DNA of 64,000 nucleotides from Ruegeria_C sp041537905. Lineage in GTDB: Bacteria; Pseudomonadota; Alphaproteobacteria; Rhodobacterales; Rhodobacteraceae. Within the stretch, counting starts at the first letter, position 1. Every line of letters starts with the position of its first letter. The notes beneath the pieces were generated by a model that saw only the letters and a list, made by a program, of their open reading frames with translations, did no database searches and was not told the DNA's origin. Below are positions 24,634 through 32,742 of the stretch, in pieces. The DNA lies in NCBI RefSeq assembly GCF_041537905.1, contig NZ_JBGRUO010000003.1, forward strand, positions 280,247 to 344,246. The letters run 5' to 3'. Both the position numbers and the translations under genes were made by a program.

Positions 24634-26076
24634 ATGATCCAGGCTGATCTGACCGTAATCCTGCCCGAGATTGTGCTGGCCGTCTATGCGATGGCCGCGC
24701 TGCTGGGCGCCGTCTATACGCGCAAGGACGCGCTGGGGCCGCTCTTGGTCTGGACCACCGCCGGGCTGATGGCGGCGCTGGCGATCTGGATCGCGGCACA
24801 GCCGAATGCCACACAGGTGGCGTTCAACGGCATGTTCATCAATGATGGCTTCGCGCGGTTCTCGAAGGTTGCGGTGCTGCTCTCGGCGGCGGTGATCCTG
24901 GTGATGAGCCAGGACTACATGTCGCGCCGGGGGCTGTTGCGGTTCGAATACCCGCTGCTGATTGCGCTGGCTGCGGTTGGCATGATGATGATGGTCAGTG
25001 CCGGGGACCTCATGTCGCTTTATATGGGGCTGGAGCTGCAATCGCTGTCGCTTTATGTGGTGGCCGCCCTGCGTCGCGACAGCGCGAAATCGACCGAAGC
25101 CGGCCTGAAATACTTCGTGCTGGGCGCGCTGAGTTCCGGTCTGCTGCTTTATGGCGCATCGCTGGTCTATGGCTTTGCAGGCACCACGCTCTTCACCGGG
25201 ATCGTGCAGGTGGCGACCCATGGCGATATGTCGCTGGGCATGCTCTTTGGCCTGATCTTCCTGATCTCGGGTATGGCCTTCAAGGTCTCCGCCGTGCCCT
25301 TCCACATGTGGACGCCGGACGTCTACGAGGGCTCACCCACGCCGATCACTGCCTTCTTTGCCACCGCGCCGAAGGTGGCCGCGATGGCGCTGTTTGCACG
25401 TGTGATGCACGATGCCTTTGGCGGCGCAGTGACCGATTGGCAGCAGGTGATCGTTCTGCTCTCGGTCCTGTCGATGTTCCTCGGCGCGATCGCCGCGATC
25501 GGGCAGCGCAATATCAAGCGGCTGATGGCGTTTTCGTCGATCGCGCATATGGGGTATGGGCTGATCGGCCTGGCCGCCGGGACCGAGATGGGCATCAAGG
25601 CGATGCTGATGTATCTGGCGATCTATGTGACCATGAATGTGGGCACCTTCGCTTTCATCCTGATGATGGAGCGCGACGGCCAGCCGGTCACCGATATCGA
25701 CGCGCTGCGTCAGTATTCGCGCCGCGAACCGGCCAAGGCGCTGGCGGTGCTGATCCTGATGTTCAGCCTTGCAGGTGTGCCCCCGATGCTGGGCTTCTTC
25801 GCCAAATTCGGCGTCTGGCAGGCGGGCATCTCGGCCGATCTGTTTGGTCTTGTGGTGGCCTCGGCCATCGCTTCGGTAATCGGTGCGTTCTATTACCTGC
25901 GTATCGTCTTCTACATGTATTTCGGGGCTGAGAACGAGGATCAGCTCGACACCAACTCCTCGCCCGTGCTTTGGGGCGCGCTGATGGCCTCGGCGGCGCT
26001 GATGATTGTTGGCGTCTTCTACCAGTTCGGCGTTGAAGGTGCGGCGGCAGCGGCGGCGGCAACCCTTGTCAACTGA
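24634..26076 (+). CDS. nuoN: NADH-quinone oxidoreductase subunit N
   Basis: A 480-residue antiporter-like subunit, last of the complex I genes. Visible marks are YMGLELQSLSLYVVAAL (conserved Glu), FKVSAVPFHMWTPDVYEGSPT and AFSSIAHMGYGLIGLA. The C-terminus is a poly-Ala hydrophobic helix. A rho-independent terminator begins 24 bases after the stop. Confidence 0.96.
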   Translation: MIQADLTVILPEIVLAVYAMAALLGAVYTRKDALGPLLVWTTAGLMAALAIWIAAQPNATQVAFNGMFINDGFARFSKVAVLLSAAVILVMSQDYMSRRGLLRFEYPLLIALAAVGMMMMVSAGDLMSLYMGLELQSLSLYVVAALRRDSAKSTEAGLKYFVLGALSSGLLLYGASLVYGFAGTTLFTGIVQVATHGDMSLGMLFGLIFLISGMAFKVSAVPFHMWTPDVYEGSPTPITAFFATAPKVAAMALFARVMHDAFGGAVTDWQQVIVLLSVLSMFLGAIAAIGQRNIKRLMAFSSIAHMGYGLIGLAAGTEMGIKAMLMYLAIYVTMNVGTFAFILMMERDGQPVTDIDALRQYSRREPAKALAVLILMFSLAGVPPMLGFFAKFGVWQAGISADLFGLVVASAIASVIGAFYYLRIVFYMYFGAENEDQLDTNSSPVLWGALMASAALMIVGVFYQFGVEGAAAAAAATLVN

Positions 26077-26100
26077 TCGCAGTTCTCAGCGGATAAAAGG

Positions 26101-26127
26101 GGCCCGGTTGCTGAACCGGGCCTTTTT
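26101..26127 (+). terminator. Rho-independent terminator of the nuo operon
   Basis: GGCCCGGTT (26101-26109), a GCTG loop and AACCGGGCC (26114-26122) form a perfect 9-bp GC-rich stem followed by TTTTT. It ends only 3 bases before the birA ATG, so birA is either reached by read-through or translated without a normal leader. Confidence 0.85.
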
Positions 26128-26130
26128 GCC

Positions 26131-26880
26131 ATGAGCATCTGGCCCGAAGCCTATGGCAAGCGGGTGCTGGACGAGGTCGACAGCACCCTGAACGAGGCCG
26201 CGCGGATCGCGCCTTCGCTGGCCGGACCGGAATGGATTCTGGCCCATCGCCAGAGTGCCGCGCGCGGCCGTCGCGGGCGGGCCTGGGCCAATCCGACCGG
26301 CAATCTGGCGGCGACCCTGGTGATGCGCCCCTTTGGCAGCACGGAAAACGCAGCACTGCGCAGCTTTGTTGCCGCGCTTGCACTGTTTGATGCCTGTGTT
26401 GCGGTGACCGGGCGGGCGGATGGGCTGGCGCTGAAATGGCCCAATGACGTGTTGCTCAACGGTGGCAAGCTGGCGGGCATCCTTCTGGAAAGCGCAGGTC
26501 AAGGGCAGGGTGTCACCTATCTGGCGATCGGTATCGGCGTTAATCTGGCGGAGGCCCCGAGTGCGACGCAGGTCGAGGCTGGCGCCGTGCGTCCCGTCTC
26601 GCTGTTCTCCGAGACCGGCGCGCTGGTTGCGCCAGAGGATTTCCTGACCGAGCTTGCCGTCGCCTATGCAAGCTACGAGACGCAATTCCAGAGCTACGGG
26701 TTTGAGCCGATCCGGCAGGCCTGGCTGGCCCGCGCGGCGCGGCTGGGCGAGGTGATCACTGCGCGGACCTCCACCAGCGAGACGGTCGGCACGTTCGAGA
26801 CGGTGGACGGGCAGGGCAATCTTGTCTTATTGACCGCCAAAGGCCGCGTCAGCATACCCGCCGCCGACATCTATTTCTGA
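26131..26880 (+). CDS. birA: Biotin--[acetyl-CoA-carboxylase] ligase
   Basis: A 249-residue class I biotin protein ligase that makes biotinyl-AMP and attaches biotin to carboxylase carrier domains, such as the EAMKMEH lysine of the carboxylase at 231. Motifs: DEVDSTLNEA, the biotinoyl-AMP loop GRRGRAW, LKWPNDVLLNGGKLAGILLE and the C-terminal SH3-like domain with VSIPAADI. There is no N-terminal DNA-binding helix-turn-helix, so it should not repress transcription. The ATG follows the terminator T-run directly with no purine-rich ribosome-binding site in front of it. coaX follows after 13 bases. Confidence 0.92.
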   Translation: MSIWPEAYGKRVLDEVDSTLNEAARIAPSLAGPEWILAHRQSAARGRRGRAWANPTGNLAATLVMRPFGSTENAALRSFVAALALFDACVAVTGRADGLALKWPNDVLLNGGKLAGILLESAGQGQGVTYLAIGIGVNLAEAPSATQVEAGAVRPVSLFSETGALVAPEDFLTELAVAYASYETQFQSYGFEPIRQAWLARAARLGEVITARTSTSETVGTFETVDGQGNLVLLTAKGRVSIPAADIYF

Positions 26881-26893
26881 GGAGCCGAAGCAC

Positions 26894-27673
26894 ATGCTAC
26901 TGGCCATCGATTGCGGCAACACCAACACCGTGTTCTCGATCTGGGACGGGCAGGAGTTCCTGTGCACCCTGCGCACCTCGACCCATCATGCGCGCACGGC
27001 GGATGCCTATTTCACCTGGTATTCCACGCTGGTGAAACATTACGGGATCGACGTGGAAATCACCGATGTGGTGATCTCGTCCACGGTGCCGCGCGTGGTG
27101 TTCAACCTGCGCGTCTTTGCCGATCGGTTCTTTGGCTGCCGCCCTCTGGTGGTGGGCAAACCCGATTGTCTGCTGCCCGCGCAGCCGCGCGTCGATGAGG
27201 GGACGCAGGTCGGCCCCGACCGGTTGGTCAATACCGCAGGTGCGTTTGACCGCCATGGCGGCGACCTGATCGTTGTGGATTTCGGCACCGCGACCACGTT
27301 TGACGTTGTGGCCCATGACGGGGCCTATGTCGGCGGCGTGATTTCCCCTGGCGTCAACCTCAGCCTCGAAGCGCTGCACCTGGCGGCGGCGGCATTGCCG
27401 CATGTGGATATTTCCAAGCCGCAAAAGGTGATCGGAACCAATACCGTGGAGTGCATTCAATCCGGCGTGTTCTGGGGCTATGTCGGGCTGGTGCGTGAGG
27501 TCTGCGACCGTATACGGGGCGAATACGGTACCCCGATGAAAATCGTCGCAACCGGCGGGCTGGCACCTCTGTTCCAGCAATCCGCCCAGTTGTTTGATGC
27601 TTTCGAAGATGATCTGACGATGCACGGACTGACCGTGATTCATCGCTATAACAAGGAAAATGGCTCTCAATGA
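26894..27673 (+). CDS. coaX: Type III pantothenate kinase
   Basis: A 259-residue kinase of the ASKHA fold performing the first step of coenzyme A synthesis. The phosphate loops are LLAIDCGNTNTVFSIWD at the N-terminus and VVDFGTATTFDVV in the middle; GPDRLVNTAGAF is the pantothenate-binding segment, and GVISPGVNLSLEAL is conserved. It overlaps rnj by 4 bases. The birA-coaX-rnj order is common in alphaproteobacteria after nuoN. Confidence 0.95.
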   Translation: MLLAIDCGNTNTVFSIWDGQEFLCTLRTSTHHARTADAYFTWYSTLVKHYGIDVEITDVVISSTVPRVVFNLRVFADRFFGCRPLVVGKPDCLLPAQPRVDEGTQVGPDRLVNTAGAFDRHGGDLIVVDFGTATTFDVVAHDGAYVGGVISPGVNLSLEALHLAAAALPHVDISKPQKVIGTNTVECIQSGVFWGYVGLVREVCDRIRGEYGTPMKIVATGGLAPLFQQSAQLFDAFEDDLTMHGLTVIHRYNKENGSQ

Positions 27674-29337
27674 GCAATGAACGTTTGATTTACCTGCCCC
27701 TTGGTGGGGCGGGCGAGATAGGCATGAACGCCTATGTGTATGGCTACGGAAAACCTGGCAAGGAACGGCTGATCCTGGTCGATCTGGGTGTGGCCTTTCC
27801 CGATATGGACACGACGCCGGGCGTCGACCTGATCTTTGCCGATCTTACATGGCTGAAGGAACGTGCCGACCAATTGGAGGCGATTTTCGTCACCCATGCG
27901 CATGAAGACCATGTGGGCGCGGTCTCGCTCAACTATGCAGCGCTGAACGTGCCGGTCTATGCCCGCGCCTTCACCGCCAATATCGCACGCCGCAAGATGG
28001 AGGAGCGTGGACATGCGCCGGAAGCCGTGCGCACCGCCTCGTCCTGGCCCGAGCAGATCGAGGCTGGGCCGTTCAAGGTGGGATTTTTGCCGGTGTCGCA
28101 CTCGATCCCGGAAAGCGCGGGGCTGGTTATCGACACGCCGGGCGGCCGGATCGTGCATTCGGGCGATTTCAAGCTGGACACCGACCCGGTGGTGGGTGAG
28201 GCGTTTGATCCCGATCTCTGGGGTGATGTGGCGAAATCCGGGGTCAAGGCGCTGGTTTGCGACAGCACCAATGTGTTCTCCACCCATCCGGGCCGCTCCG
28301 AATCCGAAGTGGGGCCTGAGATCACCAAGCTGGTGGCCGGGGCCAAGGGCATGGTGGTTGCCACCACCTTCGCCTCGAACGTGGCACGGGTGAAGACGCT
28401 GGCCGAGGCGGGCGCGCGGGCAGGGCGGTCGGTCGTGCTGCTGGGCCGCGCCATGCGACGGATGATCGAGGCGGCGGTCGAGACCGGCGTGCTCAGCGAT
28501 TTTCCCAAGGTGATCAGCCCGGAAGAGGCACAGGATGTGCCGCGTGGCAACCTGATGCTGATCGTGACCGGCAGCCAGGGCGAGCGTCGCGCCGCCAGCG
28601 CGCAGCTGGCCCGCGGCAAGTATCGCGGGCTGTCGCTGGCCGAGGGCGACCTGTTCCTGTTCTCGTCCAAGACCATACCGGGCAACGAGAAGGGTGTGAT
28701 CCGCATCATCAACCAGCTCAGCGAAATGGGCGTGGATGTGGTGGATGACAGCTCTGGGCTCTATCACGTTTCGGGCCACGCCAACCGCCCCGATCTGGAG
28801 CGGGTGCATCAGATCGTTGATCCGCAGATGGTGATCCCGATGCATGGCGAACACCGCCACCTGCGCGAGCATGCGAAACTGGCCGAGGCCGCAGGCCGCG
28901 CCGGGATTGTCGCGGTCAACGGCATGATGCTGGACCTCAGCGGCAATGCGCCCAAGGTCGCCGATTATATCGAGACCGGCCGCACCTATCTGGATGGCAG
29001 CGTCCAGATTGGGGCGCTGGACGGGGTGGTGCGCGACCGTATCCGCATGGCGTTGAACGGCCACGTGATCGTGACCGCCATTCTCGATGAAGAGGATGAG
29101 CCGCTGGGCGAACCCTGGTGCGACACCAAGGGCTTGCCGGAAACCGGAAGCTCTCGCGCGGCGCTGATCGAGGTGCTGGAAGAGGATTTGAACCAGTTTC
29201 TGATGCGGGCCGACAAGAAGACCCTGCGCGATGACGACAAGCTGGAAGAGGCGTTGCGTCGGATCACCCGCCAATCAGCGCTGACCGAGATCGGCCGCAA
29301 ACCCGAAGTGACAGTGGTGGTCAGCCGGATGCGGTAA
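27670..29337 (+). CDS. rnj: Ribonuclease J
   Basis: A 555-residue metallo-beta-lactamase/beta-CASP RNase with 5'-3' exo- and endonuclease activity in RNA decay and processing. Zinc ligands are in THAHEDHVGA, the HSGDFKLD segment and the SGHANRPDL motif of the beta-CASP part; MHGEHRHLREH is the conserved C-terminal metal motif. Length matches family members. It starts in the coaX stop and is directly followed by REP-like palindromes. Confidence 0.95.
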   Translation: MSNERLIYLPLGGAGEIGMNAYVYGYGKPGKERLILVDLGVAFPDMDTTPGVDLIFADLTWLKERADQLEAIFVTHAHEDHVGAVSLNYAALNVPVYARAFTANIARRKMEERGHAPEAVRTASSWPEQIEAGPFKVGFLPVSHSIPESAGLVIDTPGGRIVHSGDFKLDTDPVVGEAFDPDLWGDVAKSGVKALVCDSTNVFSTHPGRSESEVGPEITKLVAGAKGMVVATTFASNVARVKTLAEAGARAGRSVVLLGRAMRRMIEAAVETGVLSDFPKVISPEEAQDVPRGNLMLIVTGSQGERRAASAQLARGKYRGLSLAEGDLFLFSSKTIPGNEKGVIRIINQLSEMGVDVVDDSSGLYHVSGHANRPDLERVHQIVDPQMVIPMHGEHRHLREHAKLAEAAGRAGIVAVNGMMLDLSGNAPKVADYIETGRTYLDGSVQIGALDGVVRDRIRMALNGHVIVTAILDEEDEPLGEPWCDTKGLPETGSSRAALIEVLEEDLNQFLMRADKKTLRDDDKLEEALRRITRQSALTEIGRKPEVTVVVSRMR

Positions 29338-29435
29338 GCGTAATCCAAAAAGCGGGAACCGGTTTTTGGGTCAAATTGCGCGTCACCAAGAATGCGCAAT
29401 CCAAAAGTGGGAACCGGTTTTTGGGCCAAATAGCG
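29338..29435. repeat. Two tandem REP-like palindromic elements
   Basis: Two ~42-base copies (29338-29380 and 29394-29435) differ at only a few positions. Each contains a core of the form CCAAAA-A/GT-GGGAACCGGTTTTTGG, with AACCGGTT as self-complementary centre, flanked by TCAAATTGCG or CCAAATAGCG. They resemble the short palindromes repeated between genes of many alphaproteobacteria. They start at the base after the rnj stop and sit between convergent genes, where they may stabilise or end transcripts. Confidence 0.75.
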
Positions 29436-29453
29436 TGTCTATGAAAAGTGGGC

Positions 29454-30176
29454 TCAGTCACTGGTCATGGGGTGACCGCGCAGACGCAGGAACAGGCTCT
29501 GTTCGTCATCATTGCGGAAAAACGGAACCGAGACGGGCGGGGTCAGGTCCTGCGCCCGCTCGGTGATCTCGGCCAGCACCACCTCTGTGATCTCGGCCAG
29601 CACCACCTCTGTGATGAAAGGCAGGTCGAAGGTTCGCACCTCGCTCAACGGAATCCATTGCAGATGCGACAGCTCGTCCGAGGCGCGCGAGAAATCGTCG
29701 GGGTCGCCCATGATATGGGCCGCATCGATCAGAAAGAAGCGCGCGTCGAAACGGCGCGGACGGCCCGGCGGGGTGATGGCGCGAAAGACAAATTGCAGGT
29801 TCTGCGCGTCAGGCAGATGCCCGGTCGCGGCGTAACCCTGCCAATCCTCGGGCACCGGCTCGTCCCATGCGCCGGGCTGGCCCAGGATCAGCCCTGTTTC
29901 CTCCCACAGCTCGCGGATCGCGGCGATGGCCAGCGCGCTGCTGATATCTTCGGAGACGTCTTCGGTGAGCCGGTTCTGACACAGAGCGGGCAGCGGCGCG
30001 GCCAGCGCGATCTCGCGGTCGGCGGCATCGACGGCACCACCGGGAAAAACGAACTTGTTGGGCATGAAGGCCGCCTTGGCCCCGCGCTGCCCCATCAGCA
30101 CTGACGGCACCGTCTCACGATCCCGCAATACGATGACCGTCGCTGCGTTCCGGATTGCTGTCTTGTCTTCGCTCAT
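29454..30176 (-). CDS. NUDIX hydrolase
   Basis: A 240-residue protein with a NUDIX fold: FVFPGGAVD opens the box region and AAIRELWEETGLIL gives the REXXEEXG catalytic helix that binds divalent metal. The two halves are separated by a ~30-residue insert, as in the CoA-pyrophosphatase-like and RPP-type subgroups. MSEDKTAIRNAATV at 30176 is chosen as start; a longer frame reaches 30251. Near the C-terminus the octapeptide TEVVLAEI occurs twice in tandem because of a 24-base DNA repeat. It likely hydrolyses a nucleoside diphosphate derivative; substrate unknown. Confidence 0.85.
   Translation of the reverse strand: MSEDKTAIRNAATVIVLRDRETVPSVLMGQRGAKAAFMPNKFVFPGGAVDAADREIALAAPLPALCQNRLTEDVSEDISSALAIAAIRELWEETGLILGQPGAWDEPVPEDWQGYAATGHLPDAQNLQFVFRAITPPGRPRRFDARFFLIDAAHIMGDPDDFSRASDELSHLQWIPLSEVRTFDLPFITEVVLAEITEVVLAEITERAQDLTPPVSVPFFRNDDEQSLFLRLRGHPMTSD
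29563..29610. repeat. 24-base perfect tandem duplication inside the NUDIX gene
   Basis: Unit 29563-29586 is exactly repeated at 29587-29610, with the first 5 bases repeated again at 29611-29615. The length is a multiple of three, so the reading frame is kept and TEVVLAEI is doubled. It looks like a recent replication-slippage event. Confidence 0.9.
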
Positions 30177-30198
30177 GCCCCAGCCTGCTTCGGAGGGC

Positions 30199-30600
30199 TC
30201 AGTCCGCGCGCCCGAAACCGTGCATGCGCCGCGCCCATTGATAGGCGACAACCGCGCCCTTCAGTCTGGGCAGAAGGTAGAGCGAGAGCGCCAGGCAACC
30301 AACCGCAAAAATCAGAAACAGTGTCAGAGGTTCCGGACGCCATTGCACGAAAGCCACGTGCAGCGCAGGCGCCATCAGGTGGCCAACCAGCAGAATGGTC
30401 AGATAGGCGGGCCCGTCATCGGCGCGGTGATGAAAGAACTCCTGACCACATTCGCCACACGTGTCATGCACCTTGAGGAAATTGAACAGCAGCGGCCCCT
30501 TGCCACAACGCGGACATTTGCGCCGGAACCCTCTGGCCAGCGCAGGCCAGGTCGGGCGGTCCGAGACGGGTTGGGTCGCTTCAATGGCTTGATCGGTCAT
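30199..30600 (-). CDS. DUF983 membrane protein with CxxC pairs
   Basis: A 133-residue protein. The N-terminal third has CPRCGKGPLLFNFLKV and CGECGQEF, two CxxC pairs that look like a zinc ribbon. Two hydrophobic helices follow (about 70-90 and 97-115). This is the DUF983 architecture. The ATG at 30600 gives the family-like start; the open frame extends upstream without similarity. Some DUF983 proteins lie near cytochrome oxidase genes, but there are none here; function is unknown. Transcribed together with the NUDIX gene, 22 bases apart. Confidence 0.85.
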   Translation of the reverse strand: MTDQAIEATQPVSDRPTWPALARGFRRKCPRCGKGPLLFNFLKVHDTCGECGQEFFHHRADDGPAYLTILLVGHLMAPALHVAFVQWRPEPLTLFLIFAVGCLALSLYLLPRLKGAVVAYQWARRMHGFGRAD

Positions 30601-30832
30601 GGTGCCCTCAATGCAAATCACCCGCTCTTTTGCCCTGAATCCGTGCAGCAGAAAAGAGGACGCGTTCGTCTTGCGTCCCCATGCCGCAAAAGGTGACAGG
30701 TTTAGGCATCTTAGCATGAACTTGCGGGGGCTGAAAAAACTTTGCCTGATCGGCGACGGATTCCCGATTGGCCTGCGTTTGAGTTGCATGATCGGCGGCA
30801 GGGGGCCGTCGCAAAAGAAAAGGAAGACCAAG

Positions 30833-31294
30833 ATGAAACATGCAGGCTTTATCGGCGGAGTTGTGGTTCTGGCGACGGCAATTGCCGCAAGCGGTGCAAT
30901 GGCCAAGGGGCCGGGCAAAGGCGTCGCCTTCGAGGTGCTGGATGCCGATGGCGACGGTCAGGTTACAATCGAAGAGGTACAGGCATGGCAGGAACAGCGA
31001 TTCACCTCCGTTGACACCGATGGCAGCGGCACGCTGAGCCTCGAAGAGCTGCAGGCCGCAGGTCAGACACGCGCCAATGAAAAAGCGGCAAAGATGCTTG
31101 AACGTCGCGACGCCAACGGTGATGGTCAGTTGAGCCAGGACGAGATGCCGAAACGGCGCGACCCGTCCAGGATGTTCGACCGGATGGATGCCAATGATGA
31201 CGGTTCCATCTCGCAGCAGGAATTTGCGGATGCGAGCCAGAAGATGGGCAAGAAACGCGGCAAGCACAAGCACGGCGACGCGCAACAGAACTGA
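30833..31294 (+). CDS. Secreted EF-hand (calmodulin-like) protein
   Basis: A 153-residue protein with a signal peptide (cleavage near SGAMA) and four calcium-binding loops: DADGDGQVTIEE, DTDGSGTLSLEE, DANGDGQLSQDE and DANDDGSISQQE. Each has Asp at positions 1, 3 or 5 and Glu at 12, so calcium binding in the periplasm is likely. The C-terminus is Lys/His-rich (KKRGKHKHGD). ATG 30833 follows AAAAGGAAGA. It is followed after 5 bases by an ECF sigma factor gene, which suggests that the two respond to the same envelope signal. Confidence 0.85.
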   Translation: MKHAGFIGGVVVLATAIAASGAMAKGPGKGVAFEVLDADGDGQVTIEEVQAWQEQRFTSVDTDGSGTLSLEELQAAGQTRANEKAAKMLERRDANGDGQLSQDEMPKRRDPSRMFDRMDANDDGSISQQEFADASQKMGKKRGKHKHGDAQQN

Positions 31295-31299
31295 TCCGT

Positions 31300-31914
31300 G
31301 TGAAAGATCTGCCGGTGATATCTTCGGCCGGGCCCGGTGACGATGCAATCGTGACCGGGCTCAGCGACGATACCCTGCTTGTGATGTTCGCCAGGGGCGA
31401 CAGGCAGGCGGCGGCCGAGCTGACGGATCGGCTCGGCCCCCGGACCTATGCGGTGGCGCTGCGAGTGCTGGGCAACCGGGCCGAGGCCGAGGATGTGGCG
31501 CAGGAGGCGATGATCCGGCTCTGGCGTATGGCCCCGGACTGGCAGCAGGGGCAGGCCAAAGTCTCGACCTGGCTCTATCGGGTGACGCTGAACCTGTGCC
31601 TCGACATCAAGCGGCGCAAGAAGCCGCTGAATATCGACGCGGTGCCGGAACCCGAAGACAGCGCGCCGGGCCCGGCGGACCGGCTGCAGGATGCGGCCCG
31701 CCATGACGCCTTGCAGGGCGCGCTGATGCAACTGCCTGACCGGCAGCGCGAGGCGGTGGTGTTGCGCCACATAGAAGAGCTGTCAAACCCCGAGATCGCG
31801 GGGATCATGGACATCAGCGTCGAGGCGGTCGAAAGTCTGACCGCCCGGGGCAAAAGAGCACTTGCCAAGGCCTTGGCCGACCGGCGTGCGGAATTGGGAT
31901 ATGGCGATGACTAA
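31300..31914 (+). CDS. ECF-type RNA polymerase sigma factor
   Basis: A 204-residue sigma70-family factor. Region 2 includes VLGNRAEAEDVAQEAMIRLWR and the DNA-melting segment STWLYRVTLNLCLDIKRRKK; region 4 includes LPDRQREAVVLRHIEELSNPEIA and the recognition helix region SVEAVESLTARGKRAL. Start is GTG 31300; a later in-frame ATG at 31384 is possible. It overlaps the next gene by 14 bases. The downstream membrane protein and periplasmic helical protein are the likely regulator pair. Confidence 0.88.
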   Translation: MKDLPVISSAGPGDDAIVTGLSDDTLLVMFARGDRQAAAELTDRLGPRTYAVALRVLGNRAEAEDVAQEAMIRLWRMAPDWQQGQAKVSTWLYRVTLNLCLDIKRRKKPLNIDAVPEPEDSAPGPADRLQDAARHDALQGALMQLPDRQREAVVLRHIEELSNPEIAGIMDISVEAVESLTARGKRALAKALADRRAELGYGDD

Positions 31915-32266
31915 GACTGACAAGGATCTGGAAGCACTGTTCGCCGCAGCGCGCAGCACGCGGGACGAGATGCCTGAGGGTTTGGCCGCGCGGATGATGG
32001 CGGATGCCGACCGCTTTCGGCAGGACCAAATGACACCGGTCGCGCCGGTCCGGCGACGCCGGGGTCTCTGGGATCAGCTTCAGTCCCTGCTTGGCGGCTG
32101 GGCCGGGATGGGTGGGCTTGTTGCGGCAAGTGCTGCCGGGGTCTGGATCGGTCTGGCCCCGCCGGAATTCCTGCCGGACCCTGCCGGGCTGGTGTTCCAG
32201 CAGGAAGAGGATCTGGAGCTGTTCCAGAGCTTTGCCTTCAATGATGTCGCGCTGGAGGAGGGTTAA
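31901..32266 (+). CDS. Single-span membrane protein, putative anti-sigma factor
   Basis: A 121-residue protein: a charged N-terminal ~65 residues (DKDLEALFAAARSTRDEMPEGLAARMMADADRFR), one transmembrane helix (about residues 76-95, GGLVAASAAGVWIGLA) and a short acidic periplasmic tail (QQEEDLELF). Overlap with the sigma gene and this topology are typical of an anti-sigma factor, but I see no ZAS zinc motif. Start may be ATG 31901 or 31907. Function is inferred from position. Confidence 0.6.
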   Translation: MAMTKTDKDLEALFAAARSTRDEMPEGLAARMMADADRFRQDQMTPVAPVRRRRGLWDQLQSLLGGWAGMGGLVAASAAGVWIGLAPPEFLPDPAGLVFQQEEDLELFQSFAFNDVALEEG

Positions 32267-32740
32267 ATGGCAGAAACCGTTTACAGAACCCGGACCTGGG
32301 TCAAACTGCTGCTGGGGGTCTCGCTGGCGCTGAACTTGGCGGTTGCGGGGCTGGCTGTGGGGGCGATGCTGCGCTTTGGCGGGGATGATCACAAACGGCC
32401 AATGCCCAAAACGGTGGGCTCCATGCTTTACCGGGCCTTGCCCGATGACGACCGCAAGTCTCTACGCAACCAGACGCGCGATATTCACAAAGCTAGGCGC
32501 GGCGCCAAAGAGAGTGATCTTAAGGCGGTGATTGCCGTGCTGGATGCCGACCCCTTTGATCCACAGGCGTTGCAGGATGTGATCCGTGAACAGGCCAAGG
32601 CCCGCAGCGCGGTGTTCATGGCGATGCAGACCGCCTGGATCGAGCAGGTGCTGAGCATGGATGACGCGGAACGGCAGGCCTATGCCGACCGGCTGGAAGA
32701 GCTGGCGCAGCGCAAACGCCACAAGGGCGGCAAGAACTAA
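32267..32740 (+). CDS. Periplasmic heavy-metal-sensor/Spy-like helical protein
   Basis: A 157-residue membrane-anchored protein: one N-terminal helix (about residues 13-34) then a long charged helical part (LPDDDRKSLRNQTRDIHKARR, VIREQAKARSAVFMAMQTAWIEQVLSMDDAERQAYADRLEEL in pieces) typical of the CnrX/ZraP/Spy-type 'metal_resist' proteins. Such proteins sense metals or misfolded protein and control an ECF sigma factor through an anti-sigma factor, which agrees with the two genes before it. It begins one base after the previous stop with a GGAGGG site. Confidence 0.7.
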   Translation: MAETVYRTRTWVKLLLGVSLALNLAVAGLAVGAMLRFGGDDHKRPMPKTVGSMLYRALPDDDRKSLRNQTRDIHKARRGAKESDLKAVIAVLDADPFDPQALQDVIREQAKARSAVFMAMQTAWIEQVLSMDDAERQAYADRLEELAQRKRHKGGKN

Positions 32741-32742
32741 CA

